Numbered from the stretch's first letter, positions 16,617-25,168 are shown. The stretch: 64,000 bases of DNA from Thermus scotoductus DSM 8553 (GCF_000381045.1 NZ_KB905737.1:1-64000), one strand, 5' to 3'. Program-made: numbers and translations. The notes: generated by a model from the sequence alone, not told the origin.

Positions 16617-17294
16617 ATGAACTGGAATACGATTCTCTTCGGCATCTTCCCCTACATCGCCCTCACCCTGGCGGTGGCGGTCACCGCCTACCGCATGGTC
16701 TACCGGCCCTTTTCGGTCTCGGCCCAGTCCAGCCAGCTTCTGGAGCAGAAGCGCCTCTTCTTCGGCTCTACCGCCATGCACTGGGGCCTGGTCCTGGTTC
16801 TCCTGGGCCATCTTTTGGCCCTCCTCCTGCCCAAGGGCCTGCTCCTTTGGAACGCCGTACCCGTGAGGCTTTACCTCCTGGAGATCACCGGGTTGGGTCT
16901 TGGATTTTGGGCTCTGGTGGGCACCTATGTCCTCCTGGCCCGGCGGATCTCGGTGGCCCGGGTGCGGGCGGCCTCCACGGGCATGGACTACCTGGTCCTG
17001 GTCCTGATTCTCCTCTCCGCCCTCTCTGGGGTCCTGACCGCCCTCTTCTACCGTTACGGGAGCTTCTGGTTCCCCGCGGTCATGACCCCCTACCTCTGGA
17101 GCGTCCTCACCCTGCAGCCCCGGCCTGAGCTCCTCCTGGACCTACCCTTCTGGATCAAGTTCCACGTCTTCAACTTCTGGCTCCTTGTGGCCGTTTTCCC
17201 CTTCTCCCGCTTGGTCCACGTGATCACCGTACCTCTGGGCTACCTCCTAAGGCCTTGGCAAATCGTGGTTTGGGTGCGCAAGCTGGCGAGGTGA
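16617..17294 (+). CDS. narI: Respiratory nitrate reductase gamma subunit (diheme b membrane anchor)
   Basis: The 225-residue protein has five transmembrane helices with paired histidines (MHWGLVLVLLGHLLAL in helix 2; FHVFNFWLL and RLVHVITVPLGY in the last two) that ligate two b hemes. It oxidises menaquinol and feeds NarH. It starts three bases after narJ, with GAGGTG as ribosome site. Confidence 0.95.
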   Translation: MNWNTILFGIFPYIALTLAVAVTAYRMVYRPFSVSAQSSQLLEQKRLFFGSTAMHWGLVLVLLGHLLALLLPKGLLLWNAVPVRLYLLEITGLGLGFWALVGTYVLLARRISVARVRAASTGMDYLVLVLILLSALSGVLTALFYRYGSFWFPAVMTPYLWSVLTLQPRPELLLDLPFWIKFHVFNFWLLVAVFPFSRLVHVITVPLGYLLRPWQIVVWVRKLAR

Positions 17295-17297
17295 GCT

Positions 17298-18608
17298 ATG
17301 CGGCTGGAAGAGGAGCGCCACGAGCGGCTTAGGGTCCTCTGGCTTTCCACCCTGGGATTCACCCTGATGTTTGCGGTCTGGCTGATGTTCGGGGTGCTGG
17401 GGGTGCCCATCCGCAAGGAGTTTGGCCTTACGGACGTGCAGCTTTCCTGGATTTCGGCGGTGGCCATCCTGAATGGCTCCCTGTGGCGCATGGTGACGGG
17501 CATCCTCACCGACCGATATGGGGGGCGGATCGTCTTCACCCTGATGCTCCTTTTCACCGCCATTCCCGCTTACCTGGTTTCCCGGGCGGGGAGCTATGAG
17601 GAACTCCTCCTCTACGCCTTCCTGGTGGGCTTTGCGGGAAACGCTTTCAGCGTGGGCATCGCCTGGAACTCCGCCTGGTTCCCCAAGGAGCAGCAGGGCT
17701 TTGCCCTGGGGGTCTTCGGGGCGGGGAACGTGGGGGCCAGCGTCACCAAGTTCATCGGGCCCGCCCTCATCGCCAGCATCCCGCCGGCAGGGTACCTGGG
17801 AGGCTTAATCCCCGGAGGCTGGCGCTTCATCCCCTTTCTCTATGCCGTGCTTCTGGTGCTGATGGGCTTTGTCATGTGGTTCGGCACCCCCAGGCGGGAC
17901 AAGCGGCCGGGGCAGGGGAGGCCCTTCTTGGAGATGCTCAGACCCCTCCGCCACATCCGGGTTTGGCGCTTCAGCCTCTACTACGTGGTCGTCTTCGGCG
18001 CATACGTGGCCCTTTCCGCCTGGTTGCCCAAGTACTACGTGGACGTCTTCGGCCTGCCCCTCCACCAGGCCGCTTTGCTCACCGCTCTTTTCATCTTCCC
18101 GGCAAGCCTTTTGAGGCCGGTGGGGGGGTACTTCTCCGACCGCCTGGGGGCCAGGCGCGTCATGTACTGGACCTTCTGGAGCATCCTCATTCCCTCGGCC
18201 ATCCTCATGATGCCTGAAGGTCACATCGTGCTCTACACCAAGGGGGGCCCCAAGGAGGTCATGCAGTTCACCATGAACGTCTGGCTCTTCACCTTCTTGG
18301 TCTTCATCATCGGCGTGGGAATGGGCATTGGCAAGGCTGCGGTGTACAAGCACATTCCCACCTACTTCCCCAAGGACGTGGGGGCGGTGGGGGGGTTGGT
18401 GGGGATGCTGGGGGCCCTGGGGGGCTTCTTCCTCCCGCCCCTCTTCGCCTACGCCCAGGCCTGGACCGGCCTGCCCCAGATGACCTTCTTCGTCCTCTTC
18501 CTCCTCACGGCCATCGCCTTCCTCTGGATGCACCTCACGGTGATCCAGCTTTTGCAACAAGAGGCCAAGCATTTGCAGCACGACTTTGAACTGAAAGGAG
18601 ACCGCTGA
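17298..18608 (+). CDS. narK1: NarK1 nitrate/nitrite transporter (MFS)
   Basis: The 436-residue major facilitator has 12 predicted helices. It contains the nitrate-porter signature residues in GNAFSVGIAWNSAWFPKEQQGFALGVFGAGNVG, quoted only in part here: NSAWFP and GAGNVG are the key elements. The cytoplasmic loop RYGGR follows helix 2. It starts three bases after narI and so belongs to the nar operon. The Thermus operon is known to carry two such transporters; whether this one acts as a nitrate/H+ symporter or nitrate/nitrite antiporter cannot be told from sequence. Confidence 0.9.
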   Translation: MRLEEERHERLRVLWLSTLGFTLMFAVWLMFGVLGVPIRKEFGLTDVQLSWISAVAILNGSLWRMVTGILTDRYGGRIVFTLMLLFTAIPAYLVSRAGSYEELLLYAFLVGFAGNAFSVGIAWNSAWFPKEQQGFALGVFGAGNVGASVTKFIGPALIASIPPAGYLGGLIPGGWRFIPFLYAVLLVLMGFVMWFGTPRRDKRPGQGRPFLEMLRPLRHIRVWRFSLYYVVVFGAYVALSAWLPKYYVDVFGLPLHQAALLTALFIFPASLLRPVGGYFSDRLGARRVMYWTFWSILIPSAILMMPEGHIVLYTKGGPKEVMQFTMNVWLFTFLVFIIGVGMGIGKAAVYKHIPTYFPKDVGAVGGLVGMLGALGGFFLPPLFAYAQAWTGLPQMTFFVLFLLTAIAFLWMHLTVIQLLQQEAKHLQHDFELKGDR

Positions 18609-18621
18609 AAGGAGGCCGCCC

Positions 18622-19953
18622 ATGCTAAAAGCTGCTAAGGGCACCTGGCTCAAAGAGTGGGATCCCGAGGATCCCAAGCGCTGGGACCCTGCCTTGGCCT
18701 GGCGCACCCTTTGGATCACCACCTTCAACCTCACCCTCTCTTTCATCACCTGGTACGTGGTGAGCGCCCTGGTGGTGCGTCTGCCCAAGTCCGGCTTCCC
18801 CTTGGACACGACCCAGCTTTTCTGGCTCACCGCCATGCCGGGGTTGGCGGGAGGGACGTTGCGCATCGTTTGGACCTTCCTACCGCCTATCCTGGGTACC
18901 CGGCATCTCGTGACGTTTTCCACCTTGCTCCTCCTTGTGCCGTTATTGGGCTGGGGCTTCGCCGTTCAGAACCCGAATACTCCCTACTGGGTTCTCCTCC
19001 TTCTGGCCTTCTTGGCCGGGATCGGCGGGGGCAACTTCTCCGGCTTTATGCCCTCCACCAGCTACTTCTTCCCCAAGCGCCTCCAGGGGACGGCCCTGGG
19101 CTTGCAAGCAGGGATCGGCAACTTCGGCGTTTCCGTGGTCCAGTTCGTGACCCCCTGGGTCATCGGCTTCGCCCTCTTTGGTTCCCTCCTGGGCGGGCCC
19201 CAAACCTTCACCCCCAAGCCCGGGGTGTCCCAGCCCATCTGGCTGCAAAACGCCACCTTTATCTGGGTGCCCTTTGTGCTGGTGGGGTCTTGGCTGGCCT
19301 GGGTGTACTTGAGAAGCGTTCCGGTCCGGGCTAACCTTCGTGAGCAGTTTGACATCTTCCGCGACAAGCACACCTGGGTCATGACCAGCCTCTACATCAT
19401 GACCTTTGGCTCCTTTTCTGGGTTTTCCGCCATCTTCCCCCTCCTCATCCGCGAGGTCTACGGGAAGTTTGACGGGGCCCCGGACCCCCTGAAGTACGCC
19501 TTCTTGGGGCCCTTGGTGGGTTCGCTATCCCGCATCTTGGCGGGCCCCATCACCGACCGCCTTGGGGGAGCGATCGTAACCCAGGTGTCCGCCATCGGCA
19601 TCTTTTTTTCCGCCTTGCTGGTCACCCTCTTCACCCGGCCCACCTCTTTGGAGCAATTCCCGCTCTTTGTCCTGGCTATGCTCTTGGTCTTTTTCTTCAG
19701 CGGGGTGGGGAACGCCAGCACCTTTAAGCAGATGCCCATGATCTTCCCCCCCAGGCAGGCGGGTGGGGTGATCGGCTGGACGGCGGCCATCGGCGCTTAC
19801 GGGCCCTTTATTTTCTCCACACTAGCCGCTTACACCCAAAAGGCCACGGGGGGCTTTACCGCCTTTTTCTACGGCCTCATGGTCTTCTACGCTCTGAACC
19901 TCTTCCTGAACTGGTACTACTATGCCCGTAAGGGGGCGGAGAAGCCCTGTTGA
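18622..19953 (+). CDS. narK2: NarK2 nitrate/nitrite transporter (MFS)
   Basis: The 443-residue 12-helix MFS protein has the NarK markers GGGNFSGFMPSTSYFFP and GLQAGIGNFG, and ITDRLGG in the central loop. It differs from NarK1 by a longer N-terminal cytoplasmic stretch (KAAKGTWLKEWDPEDPKRW) and an inserted loop around 190-205. AAAGGAGG precedes the ATG. A strong GC hairpin with a T-run follows its stop, so it is the last gene of the nar operon. Confidence 0.9.
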   Translation: MLKAAKGTWLKEWDPEDPKRWDPALAWRTLWITTFNLTLSFITWYVVSALVVRLPKSGFPLDTTQLFWLTAMPGLAGGTLRIVWTFLPPILGTRHLVTFSTLLLLVPLLGWGFAVQNPNTPYWVLLLLAFLAGIGGGNFSGFMPSTSYFFPKRLQGTALGLQAGIGNFGVSVVQFVTPWVIGFALFGSLLGGPQTFTPKPGVSQPIWLQNATFIWVPFVLVGSWLAWVYLRSVPVRANLREQFDIFRDKHTWVMTSLYIMTFGSFSGFSAIFPLLIREVYGKFDGAPDPLKYAFLGPLVGSLSRILAGPITDRLGGAIVTQVSAIGIFFSALLVTLFTRPTSLEQFPLFVLAMLLVFFFSGVGNASTFKQMPMIFPPRQAGGVIGWTAAIGAYGPFIFSTLAAYTQKATGGFTAFFYGLMVFYALNLFLNWYYYARKGAEKPC

Positions 19954-19972
19954 ATCCAGGCCTGCCTGGTGG

Positions 19973-19995
19973 CCCCGCCTTTGGCGGGGGCTTTT
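19973..19995 (+). terminator. Terminator of the nar operon
   Basis: CCCCGCC and GGCGGGG pair around TTT and are followed by GCTTTTCCC. It lies just after narK2 and just before the next operator, separating the two transcription units. Confidence 0.7.
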
Positions 19996-20000
19996 CCCTT

Positions 20001-20012
20001 TGACCCAGGTCA
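20001..20012. promoter_or_regulatory. FNR-type palindrome (TTGAC-N4-GTCAT) upstream of the DUF2249 cluster
   Basis: TGACCCAGGTCA lies 40 bases before the ATG at 20052, identical in its core to the site at 3563-3574. Confidence 0.6.
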
Positions 20013-20051
20013 TGGCGAAAGGGGAACTGGCCCGGGGAAACTGAGGGCGCT

Positions 20052-20270
20052 ATGGAGCTGGACGTTCGCACCATACCCCCAAGAGAGCGGCACCCACGGA
20101 TTTTTGGCGTCTTTGACAGCTTGAAGCCGGGGCAGAGCTTCGTTTTGGTCAACGACCACGACCCCAAACCCCTCTACTACCAGCTCATGGCCGAGCGCCC
20201 GGGCCAGGTGGACTGGACCTATTTGGAGGAGGGCCCGGAGGTATGGCGGGTGCGGATCGGGAAGAGGTAG
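20052..20270 (+). CDS. DUF2249-domain protein
   Basis: The 72-residue single-domain protein matches DUF2249: LDVRTIPPRERHPRIFGVFD, then LKPGQSFVLVNDHDPKPLYYQL and a closing WRVRI strand. DUF2249 proteins are small alpha/beta folds related to TusA and frequently neighbour denitrification genes; no activity is proven. No TusA-type CPxP cysteine is present. It is first in a plus-strand unit that appears to run to 22337, and its stop codon overlaps the next GTG start (TAGTG). Confidence 0.8.
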   Translation: MELDVRTIPPRERHPRIFGVFDSLKPGQSFVLVNDHDPKPLYYQLMAERPGQVDWTYLEEGPEVWRVRIGKR

Positions 20271-21058
20271 TGCACCCCGGGATGAAGGTGGCGGAGGTTC
20301 TCGCCCGCTGGCCCCACCTCCTCGAGGTCCTGGTGGCGGCAAGCCCCGCCTTCCAGAAGCTCAAAAACCCCCTCCTCCGCCGCACCATGCCGGCCCTGGT
20401 CACCGTGGCCCAGGCGGCGAGGATCGGAGGCCTGGAGCCGGAGGAGCTCGTGGCAAGGCTCAACCGGGCCCTGGGGGTGGAGGCGGGCCCTGCCTTTCCT
20501 GTGGCCGAGGAGAGCCTTGTCGGCACCCCGCCTCCGTCTTGGCTTTCCGCCCCCGTGGGCTTCCGGCTGGACGTCCGGCCTACCCTCGAGGCGGGCGGGG
20601 AGCCCTTTTCCCGCATCCTGGCCGCGGCCAGGGAGGTGAAGCCGGGGGAAAGGCTGGTTCTAGAGGTACTCTTTGAGCCCATCCCCCTTTACCGGGTGCT
20701 GGCCAAGCAGGGGTTTCTCGCCTGGTGCGAGAAGGTTGGGGAACGCCACTACCGGGCCCACTTCTACCGCCAAGGCACGGCGGCAGAAAAGGGGCTAGCC
20801 AAGGCGCCTCCCCTTACCGAGGCTGATTGGGAAGAGGTCCAGGCTGAGGTGACCATCGAGGAGAACCTGGAGCCCCCTCTCCCCATGATGCGGGTCCTCG
20901 AGGCCCTGGCCGCCCTTAAGCCGGGGGAGAAGCTTTTGGTCCACCACGTGCGCAGGCCCATCCACCTCCTGGCCCGCCTCGAGGAGGAGGGGCATGCTTA
21001 CGCCCTCAAGGATCTAGGCCCGGGGAAGGTCAAGCTCCTTATCCGCAAGGGGGGCTAG
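20270..21058 (+). CDS. DUF1858 plus two DUF2249 domains
   Basis: The GTG at 20270 overlaps the previous stop and puts the first domain in register (MKVAEVLARWPHLLEVL, DUF1858). An ATG at 20282 is the alternative start. Residues about 100-175 (FRLDVRPTLEAGGEPFSRIL, then VKPGERLVLEVLFEPIPLYRVL) and about 185-260 (LKPGEKLLVHHVRRPIHLLARL) are two DUF2249-like repeats. The conserved acidic/His sites of the first gene are altered in both. The domain mix is typical of proteins next to nitrogen-oxide genes in several phyla; molecular function is unknown. Its stop overlaps the next GTG (TAGTG). Confidence 0.75.
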   Translation: MHPGMKVAEVLARWPHLLEVLVAASPAFQKLKNPLLRRTMPALVTVAQAARIGGLEPEELVARLNRALGVEAGPAFPVAEESLVGTPPPSWLSAPVGFRLDVRPTLEAGGEPFSRILAAAREVKPGERLVLEVLFEPIPLYRVLAKQGFLAWCEKVGERHYRAHFYRQGTAAEKGLAKAPPLTEADWEEVQAEVTIEENLEPPLPMMRVLEALAALKPGEKLLVHHVRRPIHLLARLEEEGHAYALKDLGPGKVKLLIRKGG

Positions 21059-21495
21059 TGGGCTTCTGGCACTATCTCTTCATCCGGGCGGCCCTGGTTT
21101 ACCTGGTCTATACCGCCCTTCTCGGCACCCTCTTCTACCTCTTTCCGGGGCTTGTCGGTCCCTTCCGCCCAAGCCATGTGCACGCCGGCCTTGTGGGCTT
21201 CTTCCTGCAGATGGTCATGGGGGTGGCCTACTGGATGATGCCGAGGCCGGGTGGGCTCCGGCAGGATCGGCTGGAAGGGATCACCTTCGTCCTCTTAAAC
21301 ACTGGGCTCCTCCTGCGGCTTGTCCTCGAGCCCCTTTCCCTTTCAGGCCACGCAGGCCTCCGCCCCTGGCTTGGGGTTTCCGGGGTCTTGCAGGTCCTCG
21401 CCACCTTGGTCTTCGCCCACGCCATGGGGAGGCGGGTCCTGACGGCGGAGATGCTGAGGCGGCTTCGGGAGGAGCGGGAGCGGAGGGGAGGATGA
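21058..21495 (+). CDS. Four-helix membrane protein with heme-copper-oxidase-like His pair
   Basis: Starting at the GTG that overlaps the previous stop, 145 residues form four helices. The second carries RPSHVHAGLVGFFLQMVMG and ends AYWMMPRP, the same pattern as the product of 4790-5167 (AHAHMQLLGF ... AYHALPRF). This looks like one quarter to one third of a heme-copper oxidase subunit I or an NnrS half. Its ATGA overlap with the protoglobin gene suggests the two products are made together. Confidence 0.65.
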   Translation: MGFWHYLFIRAALVYLVYTALLGTLFYLFPGLVGPFRPSHVHAGLVGFFLQMVMGVAYWMMPRPGGLRQDRLEGITFVLLNTGLLLRLVLEPLSLSGHAGLRPWLGVSGVLQVLATLVFAHAMGRRVLTAEMLRRLREERERRGG

Positions 21496-22337
21496 AGCAG
21501 GTGTCCTCACGGCCTGAGGAAGCCCTTGTTCTGGATCTTCCGCCCCTGCCCGAGGAGGTCTTTGCCGACCTTCTCGCCTTTGGCGGGCTTGGGGAGGAGG
21601 AGAAGAGGGCCATGCGCCTGGATGCGGAAAGGCTCCTTGAGGAAGCGGCTTCCTTTGTGGCTGGGGTTTACGACCGCCTAAGCCGCCACCCCGGCACCGC
21701 CCGGGCCCTGGGCTGGGAGGGAAGGGTTCGGGAAGAGGAGCTCTACCTGAGGCGGGCTTTTTTCTCCGCCTGGCTGGCCCGCACCATCGGGGTGGACACC
21801 TCGGCGGAGTTCGCCCGGGAGGTGTATCGGGCGGGGCTCTGGCACGGCGGTTTGGGGCCGAAGGGGGCCCTGATTCCCCCTGAATACGTGGGCCTTTCCT
21901 TTGCCCAGGTGGGGCGGTATGTGGCGGAGAGGGTGCGGGATGTGCGCCCCTGGCTCGTCTACCTTTCCGCCCAGGAGGAGGTGATGCGCAAAGGCTTTGA
22001 CGCCGCCATGGCCCTGAAGGAGGGGCAGGTGGCCGTGAGCTTCCAGGCCCTGGGCTTGGCCTATCCCGCCCTGCCCAAGCCCCTTTCCCTGCGGGCGGGA
22101 GGCGTGGGGGAGGCGCTTGCCAAGGTGTTCACCGCCACCCCCGCCTTAAGGGACCTTGCCCTCGAGGCCCTGGCCGCCGAGGAGGAGGTGGGGCTTTGGC
22201 TGGAGCCCAAGACCCTCTGGCGGCTCAGGCCCCGCTGGGCGGTGCTTCTCAACGGCCGGGATGTGCGCTACCTCGAGGGCCTGGCCACTCCTTTGCGGGA
22301 AGGGGACCTCCTCACCCTTCTGCCCCCGGGCCGCTGA
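21492..22337 (+). CDS. Protoglobin fused to a MoaD-like ubiquitin-fold domain
   Basis: Residues about 15-185 follow the globin-coupled-sensor/protoglobin pattern: FVAGVYDRLSRHP for the B helix region, FFSAWL for the E-region, and GLWHGGLGPKGALIPPEYVG, where the His fits the proximal heme ligand before the PP-Y turn. Residues about 195-281 match MoaD/ThiS: a central VGEALAKVFTATPALRDL and a final LNGRDVRYLEGLATPLREGDLLTLLPP. The C-terminus is PPGR, not the Gly-Gly needed for sulfur transfer. A heme sensor of O2 or NO attached to a non-transferring MoaD fold is my reading; both assignments come from motifs only. The ATG overlaps the upstream stop. Confidence 0.7.
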   Translation: MKQVSSRPEEALVLDLPPLPEEVFADLLAFGGLGEEEKRAMRLDAERLLEEAASFVAGVYDRLSRHPGTARALGWEGRVREEELYLRRAFFSAWLARTIGVDTSAEFAREVYRAGLWHGGLGPKGALIPPEYVGLSFAQVGRYVAERVRDVRPWLVYLSAQEEVMRKGFDAAMALKEGQVAVSFQALGLAYPALPKPLSLRAGGVGEALAKVFTATPALRDLALEALAAEEEVGLWLEPKTLWRLRPRWAVLLNGRDVRYLEGLATPLREGDLLTLLPPGR

Positions 22338-22355
22338 CCGCCCAGGGGGTGGCCA

Positions 22356-22367
22356 TGACCTGGATCA
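22356..22367. promoter_or_regulatory. FNR-type palindrome (ATGAC-N4-ATCAT) upstream of the NnrS-like gene
   Basis: TGACCTGGATCA lies 37 bases before the ATG at 22404, the same distance as the box before the DUF542 gene. It is the weakest match of the six. Confidence 0.5.
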
Positions 22368-22403
22368 TGGCTAATCCCGGGCAGCAGGCTCAGGATTAAG
22401 ACG

Positions 22404-23555
22404 ATGCTGGTCACGGCCCATAACCGCGTGATTCCCCTTTCCATCCCCGCCGGATTTGTCTTCCTGGGAGAAGCCTTTTTCCTGGCGGCAAGCCTCCTAT
22501 TTGCCCTCCATCCCGAGGCCTTTGCCGTTCCCCGGCACCCTTTGGGCTTGGCCGGGGCCCACCTCTTCCTCCTGGGCTTCGGGGTGGGGGTGCTCCTTGG
22601 GGCCATGCACCAGCTTCTGCCGGTGGTCCTGGAGACTCCCCTTTACCGCCCGGAGTGGGGGTATCCGGTGATGGTTCTTTGGAGCCTGGGGGTAGTCCTC
22701 CTGGCCTCGGGCTTCGCCTGGGTTCCTTCCCTTGTGCCCTGGGGTGGGGGCTTGGTCCTGGTTGCCCTTCTTTTCTTCGCTTACCACGTCTACCTCACCT
22801 TCCGCCAGGCTCCCCGCTGGAACCGGGTGGCCACCGCCTTGGCCTGGGTGGTCTTCTACCTGGTCCTCACCCCCTTTCTAGGGCTTTTGCAGGCTCTTTC
22901 CCAGCGCTATGGTTTTTACGACCCGGAAAGGCTCACCTGGCACCTCCTTGCGGGCTTGGGCGGGGTTTTCCTCCTTTCCATCCTGGGCGTGGGCTACAAG
23001 CTCCTTTCCATGTTCACCCTCACCCACGGGGTGGACGAGCGGGTTCTGGGGCTTCTCCTCTTTGCGGCCAATCTTGGGTTTCTGGGTTTGGCCATGGGGG
23101 AGAGGTTGGGCTATCTCCTTCTTCTTCTTTCCTACGCCCTGGCTCTCTACGACACCTGGCGCATCCTCAAAAACCGCATGAAAAAAGCCCTGGATATCGG
23201 GGTGCGGCACTACCTCCTTGGCCTCCTCTTCCTGGGCCTGGCCCTCTTGGCCCTGCCCTTTAACCCCGTATGGGCAGCGCTTTGGTTTGCCTTGGGCTTC
23301 GTGGGGCTGGTGGTGACGGGGATGCTTTACAAGATCCTGCCCTTTCTGGTCTGGACCCACCGGTATGCCCCAAGGGCAGGAAAGGAAAAGGTGCCCCTGT
23401 TGAAGGAAATGCTCCCGGAAGGGGCGGGGTATGGGGCAGGGGCCTTGTTGGCCCTAGGGGCCTTCCTTTTTCCCCTCTTTCCCGGGGCGGGCTGGGTCTA
23501 CCTCTTGGGGGTTTTCCCCCATGTTTATGCCCTTTGGGAGGTGATGCGGCGATGA
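22404..23555 (+). CDS. NnrS-like / heme-copper-type multispanning membrane protein
   Basis: The 383-residue protein has about 12 hydrophobic helices with histidines at helix starts: [48 protein letters not shown] and [10 protein letters not shown] (each quoted in part). The layout is closest to NnrS and other small relatives of heme-copper oxidase subunit I. NnrS binds heme and copper and protects against NO-derived iron-dinitrosyl stress. Its own palindrome lies upstream. Its stop overlaps the next gene's ATG. An assignment as a true oxidase is unlikely, because the HPEV-type CuB motif is not seen. Confidence 0.65.
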   Translation: MLVTAHNRVIPLSIPAGFVFLGEAFFLAASLLFALHPEAFAVPRHPLGLAGAHLFLLGFGVGVLLGAMHQLLPVVLETPLYRPEWGYPVMVLWSLGVVLLASGFAWVPSLVPWGGGLVLVALLFFAYHVYLTFRQAPRWNRVATALAWVVFYLVLTPFLGLLQALSQRYGFYDPERLTWHLLAGLGGVFLLSILGVGYKLLSMFTLTHGVDERVLGLLLFAANLGFLGLAMGERLGYLLLLLSYALALYDTWRILKNRMKKALDIGVRHYLLGLLFLGLALLALPFNPVWAALWFALGFVGLVVTGMLYKILPFLVWTHRYAPRAGKEKVPLLKEMLPEGAGYGAGALLALGAFLFPLFPGAGWVYLLGVFPHVYALWEVMRR

Positions 23556-23863
23556 CGGCGAGGAACCCGCTGGAGGCGCAGGCGTGGTCGCTTTTGGAGA
23601 TGGTCTACGACCCGGAGCTTGGCCTGGACGTGGTTAACCTGGGCCTGATCTACGACCTGGTGGTGGAACCCCCCCGGGCCTATGTGCGTATGACCCTCAC
23701 CACCCCGGGCTGCCCCTTGCACGACAGCATGGGGGATGCGGTGCGGCAGGCCCTCTCCCGGCTTCCCGGGGTGGAGGAGGTGGAGGTGGAGATCACCTTT
23801 GAGCCTCCTTGGACCCCGGAGAGGCTTTCGGAAAAAGCCCGCCGCCTACTGGGATGGATCTAA
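23552..23863 (+). CDS. SufT/PaaD-type (MIP18, DUF59) Fe-S assembly protein
   Basis: The 103-residue protein carries the family motif [17 protein letters not shown] and the conserved cysteine loop [12 protein letters not shown], followed by [23 protein letters not shown]18-type proteins help deliver Fe-S clusters to target enzymes. Its ATGA overlap with the NnrS-like gene suggests a role in maintaining or repairing Fe-S centres during nitrogen-oxide exposure. Its end overlaps the convergent gene at 23846 by 18 bases. Confidence 0.85.
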   Translation: MTARNPLEAQAWSLLEMVYDPELGLDVVNLGLIYDLVVEPPRAYVRMTLTTPGCPLHDSMGDAVRQALSRLPGVEEVEVEITFEPPWTPERLSEKARRLLGWI

Positions 23864-24256
23864 CGATCCGGGCTCTGAAAGGGCTTTTCCCGGGGCCTGG
23901 GGCGTAGGGGGGCCCACCTCCACCTCTAGCCGCACCTTGCTTCCCGGGGGAACCCAGAGGGTCAGGGTAAGGGAGCCTTGGCCCAGGAAAAGGTGAAGCC
24001 CCTCCGCCAAGGGCCTCGAGGCCACCACCGCCTCGCCCCGTACCTCCACCGAGAGGGTCCACCGGGTGTTGGCCAGGAGGCGGACCCCATGAAGGCCAGC
24101 CCCCAGCTCCAGGGCCGAAGCGGCCTCCCCTCTGGCCCCCTCCGGGCGCAGGTAGGCCACCGGCGGGATGCGGAGGCTCACCGTGTGGCCTATGGGGCTC
24201 TGGGCGGCGGCCCAAGGGCTTATCAGAAGGAAAACCCCTAGGATCCACGCCCGCAT
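23846..24256 (-). CDS. Secreted protein of unknown function
   Basis: AGGAGGGGGGAGC directly precedes the ATG at 24256, a strong independent start. The 136 residues begin with a signal peptide ([20 protein letters not shown]) followed by a mostly beta-strand domain ([17 protein letters not shown], then [19 protein letters not shown]). No known family was recognised. The reading frame upstream is open and continuous with the GAF gene, so a single 440-residue product is formally possible; the signal peptide and ribosome site argue for a separate protein. Confidence 0.6.
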   Translation of the reverse strand: MRAWILGVFLLISPWAAAQSPIGHTVSLRIPPVAYLRPEGARGEAASALELGAGLHGVRLLANTRWTLSVEVRGEAVVASRPLAEGLHLFLGQGSLTLTLWVPPGSKVRLEVEVGPPTPQAPGKALSEPGSLDPSQ

Positions 24257-25168
24257 GCTCCCCCCCTCCTTAGGGGCTTCCGGGGAGCAGGGGCGGGGGT
24301 TGAGGAAAGGGGCAAGCCCATGCGTCCGGCCGGTTGCGCCACTGGCTCCACCTGCCCCAGGCGCCCAGATTGCAGGGCAGGCTTCCTCGTCGGCCAGGAT
24401 TCTCCGCTCCTTAAGGTCCGCCAGGCGGGAAAGCTGGAGGCTGACCGCCTGGGCAAAGCGCCTAAGGCCCGCTACCTCCTCGGGGGGAAAGGGCTTGGGG
24501 CGTTCCAGGTTGAGGACCGCCACCGCGTCGCCCTGCTCAAAAAGGGGCAGGGCGAGCTCGGAAAGCGCCTCCTGACCGGGGGGAGCGATGTAGGCGGGTT
24601 CTTTGCGCACGTCGGGGATGTAAATGGGCCGCCCCTCCCGGAAGGCCCGGCCCATCACCCCGGTTTCCGGAATCCAGTCCAAGCCTATGGGCGGTCGGCT
24701 GGCAAGCCGGCGAAACCCACCCCCCTGGGGCACCCAGACCCCCACGTGCCCCCTTTCCCCCAGGGCAAAGAGGCGCTCCGGGAGGCTTTTTAGCAGGGCC
24801 TCCCGGTCCTCCGCCTGGGGGAGGGCCTCGAGGGCCGAGGCCAAAAGCCTCTCTACCCGGGCCAGGCTTCGGGCGCGACGGTGGGCCCTCCGCAGGCCTT
24901 TCCCCACCTGGTGGGCGAGGAGGGCCGAGAGGAGGAGGAGGGCCAGGGCTACCCCGCTGAACTGGGGGAAGAGGGCCAGGGCGCTTGCGGCGAGGGCGCT
25001 GGCCAGAAGCCCCCAGGGGAGGCCGTGCACGCTGGCCACCACCGCCACCGCGATCATGAACCAGGGGAGGACGTAAAAGCCGGGGTAGCCGAGGAGCCCC
25101 AGGAGCAGCCCCACGAGAAAGGAGGCCAGGGCGGCCGCTGTATAGAGTAGGGCCATGGTTGGGGCCAT
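24257..25168 (-). CDS. Membrane-anchored GAF-domain protein lacking its own stop codon
   Basis: About four N-terminal helices (LASFLVGLLLGLLGYPGFYV and following) lead through a basic linker into a GAF domain (ALPQAEDREALLKSLPERLF to QAVSLQLSRLADLKERR). After LADEEA (about 24,400) codon choice loses its G/C-ending character in this frame and regains it in another. That other frame reads LQSGRLGQVEPVAQPAGRM and stops at 24238. A frameshift near 24,390 is therefore likely, which would also explain why no stop separates this gene from the next. The upstream hemY stop is 18 bases away. The ligand is unknown. Confidence 0.55.

Noticed and set aside
20052-20270. Assigning the DUF2249 protein as a TusA sulfur carrier
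   Set aside because: The fold is related but the CPxP cysteine needed for sulfur transfer is absent.
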